This document shows, piece after piece, positions 1 through 8,191 of a DNA stretch of 64,000 bases (the first letter of the stretch is position 1; the number at the start of each line of letters is the position of its first letter). Position numbers and translations under genes: made by a program. The notes under the pieces were generated by a model. It worked only from the letters and a program-made list of their open reading frames with translations, did not search any database and had not been told where the DNA came from. The stretch is from NCBI RefSeq assembly GCF_022524485.1, contig NZ_JAKXMK010000043.1, positions 1 through 64,000 on the forward strand, in the 5' to 3' direction. The DNA comes from Pseudonocardia alaniniphila (GTDB lineage: Bacteria; Actinomycetota; Actinomycetes; Mycobacteriales; Pseudonocardiaceae).

Positions 1-143
<143 letters not shown>

Positions 144-530
144 TCAGTCGTCGTCGTTGGAGGAGTTGGAGCTGGAGTTGCTGGAGGAGTTGGAGCTGGA
201 GTTGTTCGAGGAGTTCGAGCTGGAGTTGTTCGACGAGTTCGAACTCGTGTTGCTGGAGGAGTTGGAGCTGGAGTTATCCGAGGAGTTGGAGCTGGAGTTG
301 TTCGACGAGTTCGAGCTGGAGTTCCCGGACGAGTTGGAGCTCGTGTTGCTGGAGGAGTCCGAGCTGCAGTCGTCGGAGAAGTTGCTGGAGAAGTTCGAGC
401 TCGACACCGGGAGGATCTCCGCAGGTGCCGTGCTCGCTCCGGCCGTACCGACGCCGATCGCTGCGGCGATGCCGACAGCGCCGATGCCGACGGCAGCGGC
501 CTTCAACGTCCTGCTCTTCGGTGTGCGCAT
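144..530 (-). CDS. Secreted Asn/Ser tetrapeptide-repeat protein
   Basis: I do not recognise the family. The 128-residue product has a basic start (MRTPKSR), a hydrophobic Ala/Gly/Ile stretch at about 11-33 and an Ala-Ser-Thr-Ala region suitable for signal peptidase cleavage, so it is probably exported. After a linker containing one Cys (residue 55), residues 62-125 form 16 consecutive tetrapeptides of the form N-[ST]-S-X, ending in Asp-Asp-Asp. Every unit is an N-x-S/T pattern. Composition suggests a disordered, hydrophilic wall-exposed or shed polypeptide. The gene is monocistronic, diverges from the peptidase gene at 647, and its 3' end abuts the homopolymer tract. Only the signal peptide and the repeats can be supported. 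Confidence 0.6.
   Translation of the reverse strand: MRTPKSRTLKAAAVGIGAVGIAAAIGVGTAGASTAPAEILPVSSSNFSSNFSDDCSSDSSSNTSSNSSGNSSSNSSNNSSSNSSDNSSSNSSSNTSSNSSNNSSSNSSNNSSSNSSSNSSSNSSNDDD
156..347 (-). repeat. 12-bp tandem coding repeat (16 units)
   Basis: Sixteen in-frame 12-bp units encode the tetrapeptide N-[ST]-S-[SNDG]. Units differ mainly at the fourth residue and at synonymous positions (AAC/TCC against AAC/TCG mixtures). The array therefore has either drifted or been maintained by selection on the protein rather than expanded very recently. Such arrays are prone to slippage, so the copy number may vary between strains. Confidence 0.8.
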
Positions 531-646
531 GATGTACTCCGTCGCTCGGGTCCCGCGGCGCGGGACGACTCGTACGAGATTCGGCGTCGGCGGTGAGCAC
601 GTGATGAGGGCCTCGTGACAGCTCTCTCATCCGGCGTCCTACTAGC

Positions 647-2611
647 GTGAGGGCCGTGCCGACGATCGAGCGTCCCTACGGTTCCTGGCCGACCCCCATC
701 ACCTCGGAGAAGGTCGTCGCCGCGTCGGTGCGGCTCTCCGGGCTCGTCGTCGATGGGGCCGACATCGTGTGGTCCGAGGGACGGCCCACCGATGCGGGCC
801 GAACGCAGCTGGTGCGCCGTGCAGAGGACGGCACCACTGCCGACCTGTTGCCCGCCGGACGCGATGCCCGCACCGCGGTGCACGAGTACGGCGGCGCCGC
901 CTGGTGGGTGCGCGACGGGATCGTGTGGTTCAGCGACTGGGCCGACCAGCGGCTGTACCGGATGGCCCCGGGGGCCGCCCCCGAGCCGCTCACCCCGGAG
1001 CCGGCCGCGCCGCGCGCAGACCGCTACGCCGAGGGGGACGTCGCTCCCGACGGCACCTGGATCGCCTGCATCCGGGAGCACCATGCGGGCAGCTCGGCGG
1101 TCGACGTGCGCAACGAGATCGTCCGGATCGCGGCCCACACCCCGTCCGAGCCGGAGGTGCTCGTCACCGGTCCGGACTTCGTCGCCTCGCCCCGGATCAG
1201 CCCCGACGGCAGCTCACTCGCCTGGGTGCAGTGGGACCACCCGTCGATGCCGTGGGACGACACGCAGCTGCTGGTCCGCGACCTCCGTACGGGCGAGGAG
1301 ACGGTGGTGGCGGGCGGCCACGGCGAGTCGGTGTTCGAGCCACGGTGGAACGAGGACGGCTCGCTGTGGTTCATCAGCGACCGCACCGACTGGTGGAACC
1401 TCTACCGCTGGGTGCCCGGGGCCGACATCCAGCCCGTGGTGCGCGAGGAGGCCGAGATCGGTTCGGTGGGGTTCGGCCTGGGTTCGGCCTACTACACGGT
1501 GCTCCCCGACGCCCGGGTGGTGTTCGTGCGCCGCCGCTCGGGTTTCGACGCCCTTGTCGTGCGCGAGCCCGACGGCTCACTCGCCGAGCTGGACCTGGGG
1601 TTCTCGGTGATCACGGCGGTGCAGCCGGCCGGCCCCGGCACGGTGGCGGTCATCGCCGGCGGCCCCGTGGCGGAGCCGGGGGTGTACCTCGTGGACCTGG
1701 CCGCAGGCACGCTGGAAGTCCTGCGCCCGCCGCGCGACATGGGCATCGGGCCGTCGATGCTGTCGGTGCCCGAGCCGATCTCGTTCCCGTCGGTGGACGG
1801 CGCGGGCACGCCGCGCACGGCGCACGCGCTCTTCTACCCGCCGGCGCACGAGCAGTACCACGGCCCGGAGGGCGAGCTGCCGCCGTTGATCGTGGTGATC
1901 CACGGCGGTCCGACGTCGGCGGCCGTGCCCGTGCTGAGCCTCGCCCTCCAGTACTGGACGAGCCGCGGGTTCGCCGTCGTCGACGTCAACTACGGCGGGT
2001 CCACCGGCTACGGACGCGCCTACCGGGAGGAGCTGCTCGGCGAGTGGGGCGTGATCGACGTCGCCGACTGCATCGCGGCCGCGCAGTGGCTGGCGGAGCG
2101 GGGACGGGTCGACCGCAACCGGCTGTGCATCCGCGGAGGATCGGCCGGCGGGTACACGACGCTCGCGGCGCTGGCCCGCGAGGACACCCCGTTCGCGGCG
2201 GGCGCCGACCTCTTCGGCGTGGCCGACCTCGCGGCGCTGGCCGCCGACACGCACAAGTTCGAGAGTCGCTACCTCGATCGGCTCGTCGGCCCGTACCCGC
2301 AGGCCCGCCAGGTGTACGAGGAGCGCTCGCCGATCCACCACGTCGACCGATTCCACCGCCCGCTGATCGTCCTGCAGGGCAGTGAGGACGAGATCGTGCC
2401 GCCGAACCAGAGCGAGCTGATCGTCGAGGCGCTGCGCAAGCGCGGGCTCCCCGTCGCCTACCTGCTCTTCGACGGTGAGCAGCACGGCTTCCGGCGCGCG
2501 GAGAACATCCGCCGGGCGCTCGACGCCGAGCTGAGCTTCTACGCCCAGGTGCTCGGCTTCGAGCTGCCCGCGGACGAGGGGATCGAGCCGGTGGTCGTGG
2601 AGAACCTCTGA
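647..2611 (+). CDS. S9 family prolyl oligopeptidase-type peptidase
   Basis: This is a 654-residue serine peptidase, most likely cytoplasmic, that cleaves short peptides (dipeptidyl- or acylaminoacyl-peptidase class). The N-terminal ~370 residues look like a beta-propeller with WD40/TolB-like blades (SPRISPDGSSLAWVQW, EPRWNEDGSLWF). The C-terminal ~260 residues are an alpha/beta hydrolase with the nucleophile motif GGSAGGY (Ser499), Asp581 in GSEDEIVPP and His613 in DGEQHGF, so the catalytic triad is complete. Length fits the S9C-like family. The GTG start at 647 is chosen because the alignment-worthy sequence begins at once, although no strong ribosome site is visible. It converges with gluD, leaving only 25 bp. 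The exact peptide substrate cannot be told from the sequence. Confidence 0.93.
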   Translation: MRAVPTIERPYGSWPTPITSEKVVAASVRLSGLVVDGADIVWSEGRPTDAGRTQLVRRAEDGTTADLLPAGRDARTAVHEYGGAAWWVRDGIVWFSDWADQRLYRMAPGAAPEPLTPEPAAPRADRYAEGDVAPDGTWIACIREHHAGSSAVDVRNEIVRIAAHTPSEPEVLVTGPDFVASPRISPDGSSLAWVQWDHPSMPWDDTQLLVRDLRTGEETVVAGGHGESVFEPRWNEDGSLWFISDRTDWWNLYRWVPGADIQPVVREEAEIGSVGFGLGSAYYTVLPDARVVFVRRRSGFDALVVREPDGSLAELDLGFSVITAVQPAGPGTVAVIAGGPVAEPGVYLVDLAAGTLEVLRPPRDMGIGPSMLSVPEPISFPSVDGAGTPRTAHALFYPPAHEQYHGPEGELPPLIVVIHGGPTSAAVPVLSLALQYWTSRGFAVVDVNYGGSTGYGRAYREELLGEWGVIDVADCIAAAQWLAERGRVDRNRLCIRGGSAGGYTTLAALAREDTPFAAGADLFGVADLAALAADTHKFESRYLDRLVGPYPQARQVYEERSPIHHVDRFHRPLIVLQGSEDEIVPPNQSELIVEALRKRGLPVAYLLFDGEQHGFRRAENIRRALDAELSFYAQVLGFELPADEGIEPVVVENL

Positions 2612-2636
2612 GCGTGCCCACACACGCCGCAGGGCG

Positions 2637-3518
2637 TCACGCTCCGCCGGTGGCGCCCCCGGTGTCCATCAGCGCCGGGTCGGCCGGCGCCGCGGCCGTG
2701 CGCCTCGCCCGCGAGAGCCTGCGCTCCACGTACTCCGCGAGCTTGCCGAGGGCGTAGTTGATGACGATGAAGATCAGAGCGACGATCGCGTAGATCTGGA
2801 TGGGGTTGTGCAGCGTCTGGATGATGATGTTCGCCGTCCGGACGAACTCCTCGTAGCTGATGATGAAGCCCAGCGAGGTGTCCTTGACGATCACCACGAG
2901 CTGGCTGATCAGCGCGGGGAGCATCACCCGGAACGCCTGGGGCAGCAGGATCGAGGAGAGCACCTGACCCCTGGTCAGCCCGAGGGAGTAGCCCGCCTCG
3001 GCCTGGCCCCGTGGCAGTGACGCCACACCGGCCCGGATGATCTCCGCGATGATCACCGAGTTGTAGGCGGTCAGCCCGATGACCAGGTACCACAGGATCG
3101 GCAGGTCGAGCCCTACCTCGGGCAGCACCCTGGCCGCGAAGAAGATCGCGATCACCACGGGCACGCCACGCAGGAACTCGATCACCCCGACGACCAGCCA
3201 GCGGTAGTACCGGTTCGCCGTGATGCGGCTGACCGCGAAGAGCGTGCCGATCACCAGCGAGAACACGAGCGTGAGCGCCGCGGCCACGAGCGTGGCGACC
3301 AGGGCCTCGCCGAGCAGCCGCCAGACCGCCGCGAAGTCGGAGTTGAACGGGTTGATCAGCGGGCCCCACAGCTCACCGGAGAACTGGCCCTGGCCCGCCA
3401 GCCGGATGATCACGAGAGCGATCACGACCAGCACGATGACGCCGGCGACGCTGCTGGAGATCAGGGTGCGGCGCCGGGCGACGGGCCCCGGTGCGTCGTA
3501 GAGGACGGAGGTGGTCAT
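2637..3518 (-). CDS. gluD: Glutamate-type amino-acid ABC transporter permease GluD
   Basis: This is an inner-membrane subunit of a polar amino-acid importer (HisM/GlnP class, 293 residues). A hydrophobic helix follows the RRRTLISSS start, then come further segments and the binding-protein-dependent permease (EAA) loop around GQAEAGYSLGLTRGQ. The C terminus is a charged, Ala-rich tail. Its ATG overlaps the last bases of gluC by 4 bp, implying translational coupling. It is the last gene of the gluA-gluB-gluC-gluD order known from Corynebacterium and Streptomyces. Glutamate as substrate is inferred from this gene order and the adjacent GluR/GluK-like pair. Other acidic or polar amino acids are possible. 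Confidence 0.9.
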   Translation of the reverse strand: MTTSVLYDAPGPVARRRTLISSSVAGVIVLVVIALVIIRLAGQGQFSGELWGPLINPFNSDFAAVWRLLGEALVATLVAAALTLVFSLVIGTLFAVSRITANRYYRWLVVGVIEFLRGVPVVIAIFFAARVLPEVGLDLPILWYLVIGLTAYNSVIIAEIIRAGVASLPRGQAEAGYSLGLTRGQVLSSILLPQAFRVMLPALISQLVVIVKDTSLGFIISYEEFVRTANIIIQTLHNPIQIYAIVALIFIVINYALGKLAEYVERRLSRARRTAAAPADPALMDTGGATGGA

Positions 3519-4165
3519 CGAGCCACCGCAACCTTCCGCTCGAGTACGCCCAGCAGGATGCCGCCGGGGATGGTCAGGAGCAGGTAGCCCAGGAGCACAC
3601 CGGCCAGGACGCCCGCAGCGGCGTAGCCCTGGGCGGAGGTGAGCTGGACGCCGTTGGCGAACAGGTCGCCGCCGACACCGAACGCGCCGACGATGGCCGA
3701 GTTCTTGATCATGGCGATGATCACGCTGCCGAGCGGGGGCACGACGGTGCGCAGCGCCTGGGGCAACACGATCAGCGACAGCGACTGGCTGAACGTCAGG
3801 CCGATCGCACGGGCGGCCTCGGCCTGCCCCGCGGACACCGAGTTGATGCCACTGCGGACGGCTTCACAGACGAAGGCGGCCGTGTAGCAGGTCAGCCCGA
3901 TGACGCCGAAGTAGAAGTAGGACCCGTTGATGCCCAGCTCGGGCAGCCCGAACGCCACAGCGAACAGGACCACGGCCAGCGGGGTGTTACGGAAGACCGT
4001 GACCCAGGCCGCGCCGACCATGCGTAGCGGTGGCACCGGCGAGACCCTGAAGCCGGCCAGGATCGTGCCCAGGACGAGCGCACCGATCGCGGAGAACAGG
4101 CAGATGCGCAGCGTCTGGAGGAAACCCTGCGCGTAGAGCGGGAACTGCTCGACGATGACGCCCAC
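3515..4165 (-). CDS. gluC: Glutamate-type amino-acid ABC transporter permease GluC
   Basis: This is a 216-residue membrane permease pairing with GluD to form the translocation channel. Several transmembrane helices are evident (IGALVLGTILAGF, LAVVLFAVAFGL, AGVLAGVLLGYLLL), and the conserved cytoplasmic loop reads SAGQAEAARAIGLTFSQSL, the site that docks onto the ATPase GluA. Start is GTG at 4165. It sits downstream of gluB, separated by a 72-bp gap that contains a perfect 15-bp hairpin, so permease expression is probably lower than that of the binding protein. The length is usual for GluC/HisQ-type proteins. Confidence 0.9.
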   Translation of the reverse strand: MGVIVEQFPLYAQGFLQTLRICLFSAIGALVLGTILAGFRVSPVPPLRMVGAAWVTVFRNTPLAVVLFAVAFGLPELGINGSYFYFGVIGLTCYTAAFVCEAVRSGINSVSAGQAEAARAIGLTFSQSLSLIVLPQALRTVVPPLGSVIIAMIKNSAIVGAFGVGGDLFANGVQLTSAQGYAAAGVLAGVLLGYLLLTIPGGILLGVLERKVAVAR

Positions 4166-4192
4166 AACACCCCTTTCGCACCGAGGAACGGC

Positions 4193-4227
4193 ACCGGGGT
4201 GCCGACCGGCATGGTCGGCACCCCGGT
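4193..4227 (-). terminator. Intercistronic hairpin between gluB and gluC
   Basis: A perfect 15-bp stem (4193-4207 paired with 4213-4227) with a 5-nt loop (GGCAT) starts 11 nt after the gluB stop codon and lies before the gluC start. It has no U tract, as is common in high-GC actinobacteria. Position and strength suggest partial termination or 3'-end protection of the gluA-gluB message, a usual way to make more binding protein than permease. Confidence 0.75.
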
Positions 4228-4237
4228 TCCGGAGAGA

Positions 4238-5137
4238 TCAGCTGCAGGCGCCGGCGGCGGGCAGCGGCGGGACCTCCGGGGTGACCTTCCCGACGGTCGA
4301 GTCCCAGGCTGCCTTGTAGCTGCCGTCGGCCTCCGCCTCCTTGAGCGTCTGGTCGATGAACTCGCAGAAGGCGACGTCGCCCTTCTTGATGCCGATTCCG
4401 TAGGGCTCCTCGGTGAACTTGTGGTTCACGAGCTTGAACGCCCCGTTCGACTGCTCGATGAGGCCGGTGAGGATGACGTTGTCGGTGGTGACCACGTCGA
4501 CCTGACCCGTGCGCAGCGCGTCGGCGCACTTCGAGTACACGTCGAACAGCGTGAGGTTCGCCGGGTCGATGTACTTCTTGATGTTCTCCGACGGGGTCGA
4601 GCCCGACACGGAGCAGACCTTGGCGTTCGCGGCGCGCAGTGAGTCCGGGCCGGTGATGGTGGTGTTGTCGCTCTTCACCATCAGGTCCTGGCCCGCGACG
4701 TAGTACGGGCCGGCGAAGCTGATCCGCTCCTTGCGCTTGTCGTTGATCGTGTAGGTGGCGACGACCATGTCGACGCGGTTCTGCTCGATCACCTCCTCGC
4801 GCACGGCGGACGGCGCCTCGGTGAAGGTGATCTTGTCGGCCGGGATGCCCAGCTTCGCCGCGATGATCTTGGAGATCTCGACGTCGAAGCCCGCGGGGTT
4901 GCCGTCGAGCCCCTTCAGGCCGAACAGCGGCTGGTCGTACTTGGTGCCGACCCGGATGGTCTGTGCCTTGTTGAGGGCCTCCATCGTGGAACCGGCCGGG
5001 AACGAGGCGCCCTGCGCGACCGACGGCGCGGCACCCGAGGAGCCCCCGAGCGAGGACGACTGGTCCCCACAGGCGGTGGCGGCGAGCACCACGGCCGCCG
5101 CGACCGCGGCGATCCGGGTGATGTGAGCGAGACGCAT
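4238..5137 (-). CDS. gluB: Glutamate-binding lipoprotein GluB
   Basis: This is the extracytoplasmic solute-binding protein of the importer (SBP family 3, 299 residues). The signal peptide ends in a lipobox (LAATAC), so the mature protein should be lipid-anchored at the Cys near residue 23. Family features are visible: TIRVGTKYDQPLFGLKG near the start of the mature domain, GFDVEISKIIAAKLG, the VDMVVATYTINDKRKERISF segment and the ligand loop around VCSVSGSTPSENI. The start ATG at 5137 is preceded by a purine-rich site. It is the second gene of the operon, 62 bp after gluA, and is followed by a strong hairpin. Confidence 0.93.
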   Translation of the reverse strand: MRLAHITRIAAVAAAVVLAATACGDQSSSLGGSSGAAPSVAQGASFPAGSTMEALNKAQTIRVGTKYDQPLFGLKGLDGNPAGFDVEISKIIAAKLGIPADKITFTEAPSAVREEVIEQNRVDMVVATYTINDKRKERISFAGPYYVAGQDLMVKSDNTTITGPDSLRAANAKVCSVSGSTPSENIKKYIDPANLTLFDVYSKCADALRTGQVDVVTTDNVILTGLIEQSNGAFKLVNHKFTEEPYGIGIKKGDVAFCEFIDQTLKEAEADGSYKAAWDSTVGKVTPEVPPLPAAGACS

Positions 5138-5199
5138 GGTGGTGCAGGTCCTTCCGTCGGTGCGAGAAACGAGGCCGTGCGGGCCGGGCGAGCGGCCTG

Positions 5200-5943
5200 T
5201 CAGTGCGTGAGGATCTTGCCGAGGAAGTCCTTGGCGCGGTCGGAGGAGGGGTTGGAGAAGAACGCGTCGGGCGCCGCGTCCTCGACGATCTCGCCGTCGG
5301 ACATGAACACGACCCGATGGGCGGCCCGGCGGGCGAAGCCCATCTCGTGGGTGACGACCAGCATCGTCATGCCGTCTGCCGCGAGTGTGGTCATCACGTC
5401 GAGCACTTCCTGGACCATCTCCGGGTCCAGGGCGGATGTCGGCTCGTCGAAGAGCATCACCTTGGGCTTCATGGCGAGCGCTCGGGCGATGGCCGCGCGC
5501 TGCTGCTGGCCGCCGGAGAGCTGGGCCGGGTACTTGTCCTGCTGGTTGGCGATGCCCACGCGTTCGAGCAGCGCGAGACCGTCCTTCGCGGCGGCAGCCT
5601 TCGACGTCTTGCGAACCTTGGTCGGCCCGAGGGTGACGTTCTCGAGGATCGTCTTGTGGGCGAACAGGTTGAAGCTCTGGAAGACCATGCCGACGTCGGC
5701 GCGCAGCGCAGCGAGGGCCTTGCCCTCCTCCGGCAAGCGCTTACCATCAACCTCGATGATGCCGCTGTCGATCGGTTCGAGCCGGTTGATCGTCCGGCAG
5801 AGCGTGGACTTGCCGGATCCTGACGGGCCCAGCACCACCACGACCTGGCCGCTGTCGACCTCGAGGTTGATGTCGCGCAGGACGTGGAGCTCGCCGAAGT
5901 GCTTGTCGACGGACGCCATGCGGATCATGGCGGTGTTGGTCAC
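5200..5943 (-). CDS. gluA: Glutamate-type ABC transporter ATPase GluA
   Basis: This is the cytoplasmic ATP-hydrolysing subunit (247 residues) powering GluC/GluD. All signature elements are present: Walker A GPSGSGKST, Q-loop MVFQSFNLF, signature LSGGQQQR, Walker B VMLFDEPTSALDP and the H-loop VVTHEM. It belongs to the polar amino-acid importer subgroup (GlnQ/HisP). It is the first gene of the operon. The annotated GTG start at 5943 could be replaced by the in-frame ATG at 5928 (MIRMASVDKHF) with little change. The divergent gap to the response regulator at 6049 must hold both promoters. Confidence 0.94.
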   Translation of the reverse strand: MTNTAMIRMASVDKHFGELHVLRDINLEVDSGQVVVVLGPSGSGKSTLCRTINRLEPIDSGIIEVDGKRLPEEGKALAALRADVGMVFQSFNLFAHKTILENVTLGPTKVRKTSKAAAAKDGLALLERVGIANQQDKYPAQLSGGQQQRAAIARALAMKPKVMLFDEPTSALDPEMVQEVLDVMTTLAADGMTMLVVTHEMGFARRAAHRVVFMSDGEIVEDAAPDAFFSNPSSDRAKDFLGKILTH

Positions 5944-6048
5944 TGTAGGCCTCCGGGCATGGCGGGACGCTAGGACGATGCGGACGCATCAGTCCAGCAC
6001 CTTGAGCAACCCATAGGGTTTCGCTCCGATAACGCTCGGCGAGAAGGT

Positions 6049-6762
6049 GTGGGGGAATTGCACATCCTGCTGGTTGAAGACGACGATCGGGTGGCCGCTG
6101 CACTGCGGCCCGCATTGCACCGTAACGGGATGACGACCACGCGGCTCGCGCACGGCCGCGGGGTGGTCGACCATCTGGCCGGGGTCGACGTGGTGCTGCT
6201 CGACCTCGGTCTGCCCGACATCGACGGAGTGGATGTCTGCAGGGAGATCCGGGCGGTCAGCGAGGTGCCGGTGATCGTCGTGTCGGCTCGCGGCGAGGTC
6301 GACGACCGCATCCTCGGCCTGCACTCCGGGGCGGACGACTACCTCGTCAAGCCCTACGACATCGGCGAGCTCCTCGCACGGGTACATGCCGTCTACCGCC
6401 GGCGCCGGGTCGTCCCGGCCGCGGGATCCGCCGGCCCGGACGACGTGGTGGTGATCGACGACGTCAGCGTGGACCTGCACCGCCATTCGGTCACGGTCGC
6501 AGGCAGGCCGGTCAACCTCACGCGCAAGGAGTTCCAGGTACTCGCGCTGCTCGCGAGCTCGGGCGGCGCGGTGTGCCCGCGCAGCCGGATCGTGGCGGAG
6601 GTGTGGGGCCGCACCTGGGCAGGCGCCAACCGCACCCTCGACGTCCACGTGGCCACGCTGCGCACCAAGCTCGGCCGGGCCGACCTCGTGCAGACCGTGC
6701 GGGGCGTGGGCTACCGGCTGGGAGTGCCCGACAACGGACCCTCCTTCAACGGCACGGAGTAG
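6049..6762 (+). CDS. OmpR-family response regulator, GluR-like
   Basis: This is a DNA-binding two-component regulator of 237 residues. The receiver domain (1-115) has the acidic pocket at E10-D11-D12, the phosphoacceptor Asp52 in LLDLGLPDIDG and Lys in DYLVKPYD. The C-terminal winged helix (about 130-228) ends in the typical TVRGVGYRL. The GTG start gives MGELHILLVEDDD. It is followed after 3 bp by its kinase and diverges from gluA. In Streptomyces coelicolor the GluR-GluK pair lies beside gluABCD and controls glutamate uptake, so the same role is inferred here from position. Confidence 0.9.
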   Translation: MGELHILLVEDDDRVAAALRPALHRNGMTTTRLAHGRGVVDHLAGVDVVLLDLGLPDIDGVDVCREIRAVSEVPVIVVSARGEVDDRILGLHSGADDYLVKPYDIGELLARVHAVYRRRRVVPAAGSAGPDDVVVIDDVSVDLHRHSVTVAGRPVNLTRKEFQVLALLASSGGAVCPRSRIVAEVWGRTWAGANRTLDVHVATLRTKLGRADLVQTVRGVGYRLGVPDNGPSFNGTE

Positions 6763-6765
6763 GGG

Positions 6766-8175
6766 GTGCGCGCCCGGCTCCTGGTGATCGTGCTGTTCCT
6801 GGTCGGCATGCTGGCCGTGGGGCTGGGCGTGCCGCTGGCCCTGACGAACGCGCAGGCGAACCAGCTCGAGCTCTTCACCGACCGGCTGACCGACACGATC
6901 TTCTACGCCTCGCTCGCGGAGCGCCCGATCACCGAGGCGGACACGTCGGGGCTGGAGGCCGACCTACGCCGCTACGACTCCGTCTACGGCGTCGCGGTGA
7001 TGGTGGTGGACCGGGGCGGCCGGGTGGTGGCCACCTCGCGGCAGCCGCCGCCAGTGCTCGACGACGCGGGCCGCCGGCGTGTCGAGCTCGCGCTCGCGAA
7101 CCGGCGCTCGGAGTCGTACCCGCCGCTGCTGCCCTGGGACGACCGGCCGCTGGTGCTCGCCGAGCCGGTGCTGGTCGATGCCGAGGTCCGCGGGGCCGCT
7201 GTCACGGTCTCGCCGACCGACGCCCTGCGTGCCGAGGAGGTGCGGGTGTGGTCGGTGGTGGCGGCCGCCGGGCTGCTCGCGCTCGTGCTGGCCGTGCTGG
7301 TCGCGCTGCCGATCGTCCGGTGGATCCTGCGCCCGGTCCGCAGGCTCGACGAAGGCACCGGACGGGTCGCCGCCGCGGTGCTCGCCGGGGCCGAGGCCGA
7401 GCCGGTGGCCGACGGGTCCGGACCGCCGGAGCTGCGCAGGCTGTCGGTCTCCTTCGACCGCATGGCCGAGACGGTGACACAGGCGTACTCCGCCCAGCGG
7501 GCCTTCGTCGCCGATGCGAGCCACCAGTTGCGCAACCCCCTCACGGCCCTGCGCCTGCGGCTGTCCAACCTGGAGGGGCGGGTCGACGCGACCGCCGTCG
7601 AGGACCACATCGCCGCGCTGGAGGAAGCGGAGCGGCTCTCGACACTGCTCGACGGGCTGCTCGCGCTGGCGCGGGCCGAACGCACCGCGCCCGTGGTGGC
7701 GGTCGAGGTGGACCCCGCCGTTGCGGACCGGATCGAGGCCTGGCGTCCGCTGGCGGAGCACACCGGCCTGCGGCTCGTCCGCTGCGGAGAGCGCGGCCTG
7801 AGTGCGGCCGCGCCGGTCGGGGCGATCGAGACGGTGCTCGATGCCGTGCTGGACAACGCGGTGAAGTTCTCGCCGCCGGGCGGCGCGATCACCGTGCGCA
7901 CCGGTGTGACCTCCTCCCACGTCGAGATCGCGGTGCGGGACACCGGCCCGGGCCTCGCTCCGGACGAGCTGGAGCGGGCGACCGACCGGTTCTGGCGCAG
8001 CCCGGGCCAGAGCAACGTCGAGGGCTCCGGGCTGGGGCTGGCGATCGCCGCCCGCACCGTCGAGATCGCCGGGGGTGGGCTGGAGCTGGAGCTCCCCGCG
8101 GGCGGAGGCCTGCAGGTGATCGCACGGCTGCGCCGGGTGCCCCCGGAGGAGCCCGGGGACCCCGTGGGCGGCTAG
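6766..8175 (+). CDS. Sensor histidine kinase, GluK-like
   Basis: This is a 469-residue membrane kinase. One helix lies at about 5-25 and a second at about 160-182, bracketing a ~130-residue extracellular sensor. A HAMP-like linker follows (LRPVRRLDEGTGRV), then the dimerisation box with His253 in DASHQLRNPLTAL. The ATPase domain has the N box DNAVKFSPPGG, G1 DTGPGLAP and G2 GSGLGLAIA. It is translated from a GTG 3 bp after the response regulator stop, so the two form one operon. It would sense an extracellular ligand (glutamate by analogy with GluK) and phosphorylate the partner. It converges with the TAXI gene. Confidence 0.92.
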   Translation: MRARLLVIVLFLVGMLAVGLGVPLALTNAQANQLELFTDRLTDTIFYASLAERPITEADTSGLEADLRRYDSVYGVAVMVVDRGGRVVATSRQPPPVLDDAGRRRVELALANRRSESYPPLLPWDDRPLVLAEPVLVDAEVRGAAVTVSPTDALRAEEVRVWSVVAAAGLLALVLAVLVALPIVRWILRPVRRLDEGTGRVAAAVLAGAEAEPVADGSGPPELRRLSVSFDRMAETVTQAYSAQRAFVADASHQLRNPLTALRLRLSNLEGRVDATAVEDHIAALEEAERLSTLLDGLLALARAERTAPVVAVEVDPAVADRIEAWRPLAEHTGLRLVRCGERGLSAAAPVGAIETVLDAVLDNAVKFSPPGGAITVRTGVTSSHVEIAVRDTGPGLAPDELERATDRFWRSPGQSNVEGSGLGLAIAARTVEIAGGGLELELPAGGGLQVIARLRRVPPEEPGDPVGG

Positions 8176-8191
8176 TGCCGCGGAAACGAGG

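Noticed and set aside
769..2385. 538-codon frame overlapping the S9 peptidase in another phase
   Set aside because: Arg/Gly/Ala-rich shadow frame; the peptidase frame has full catalytic and propeller motifs.
5123..6016. 297-codon plus-strand frame opposite gluA
   Set aside because: Shadow of the ATPase gene; Ser/Arg/Met-rich with no motif.
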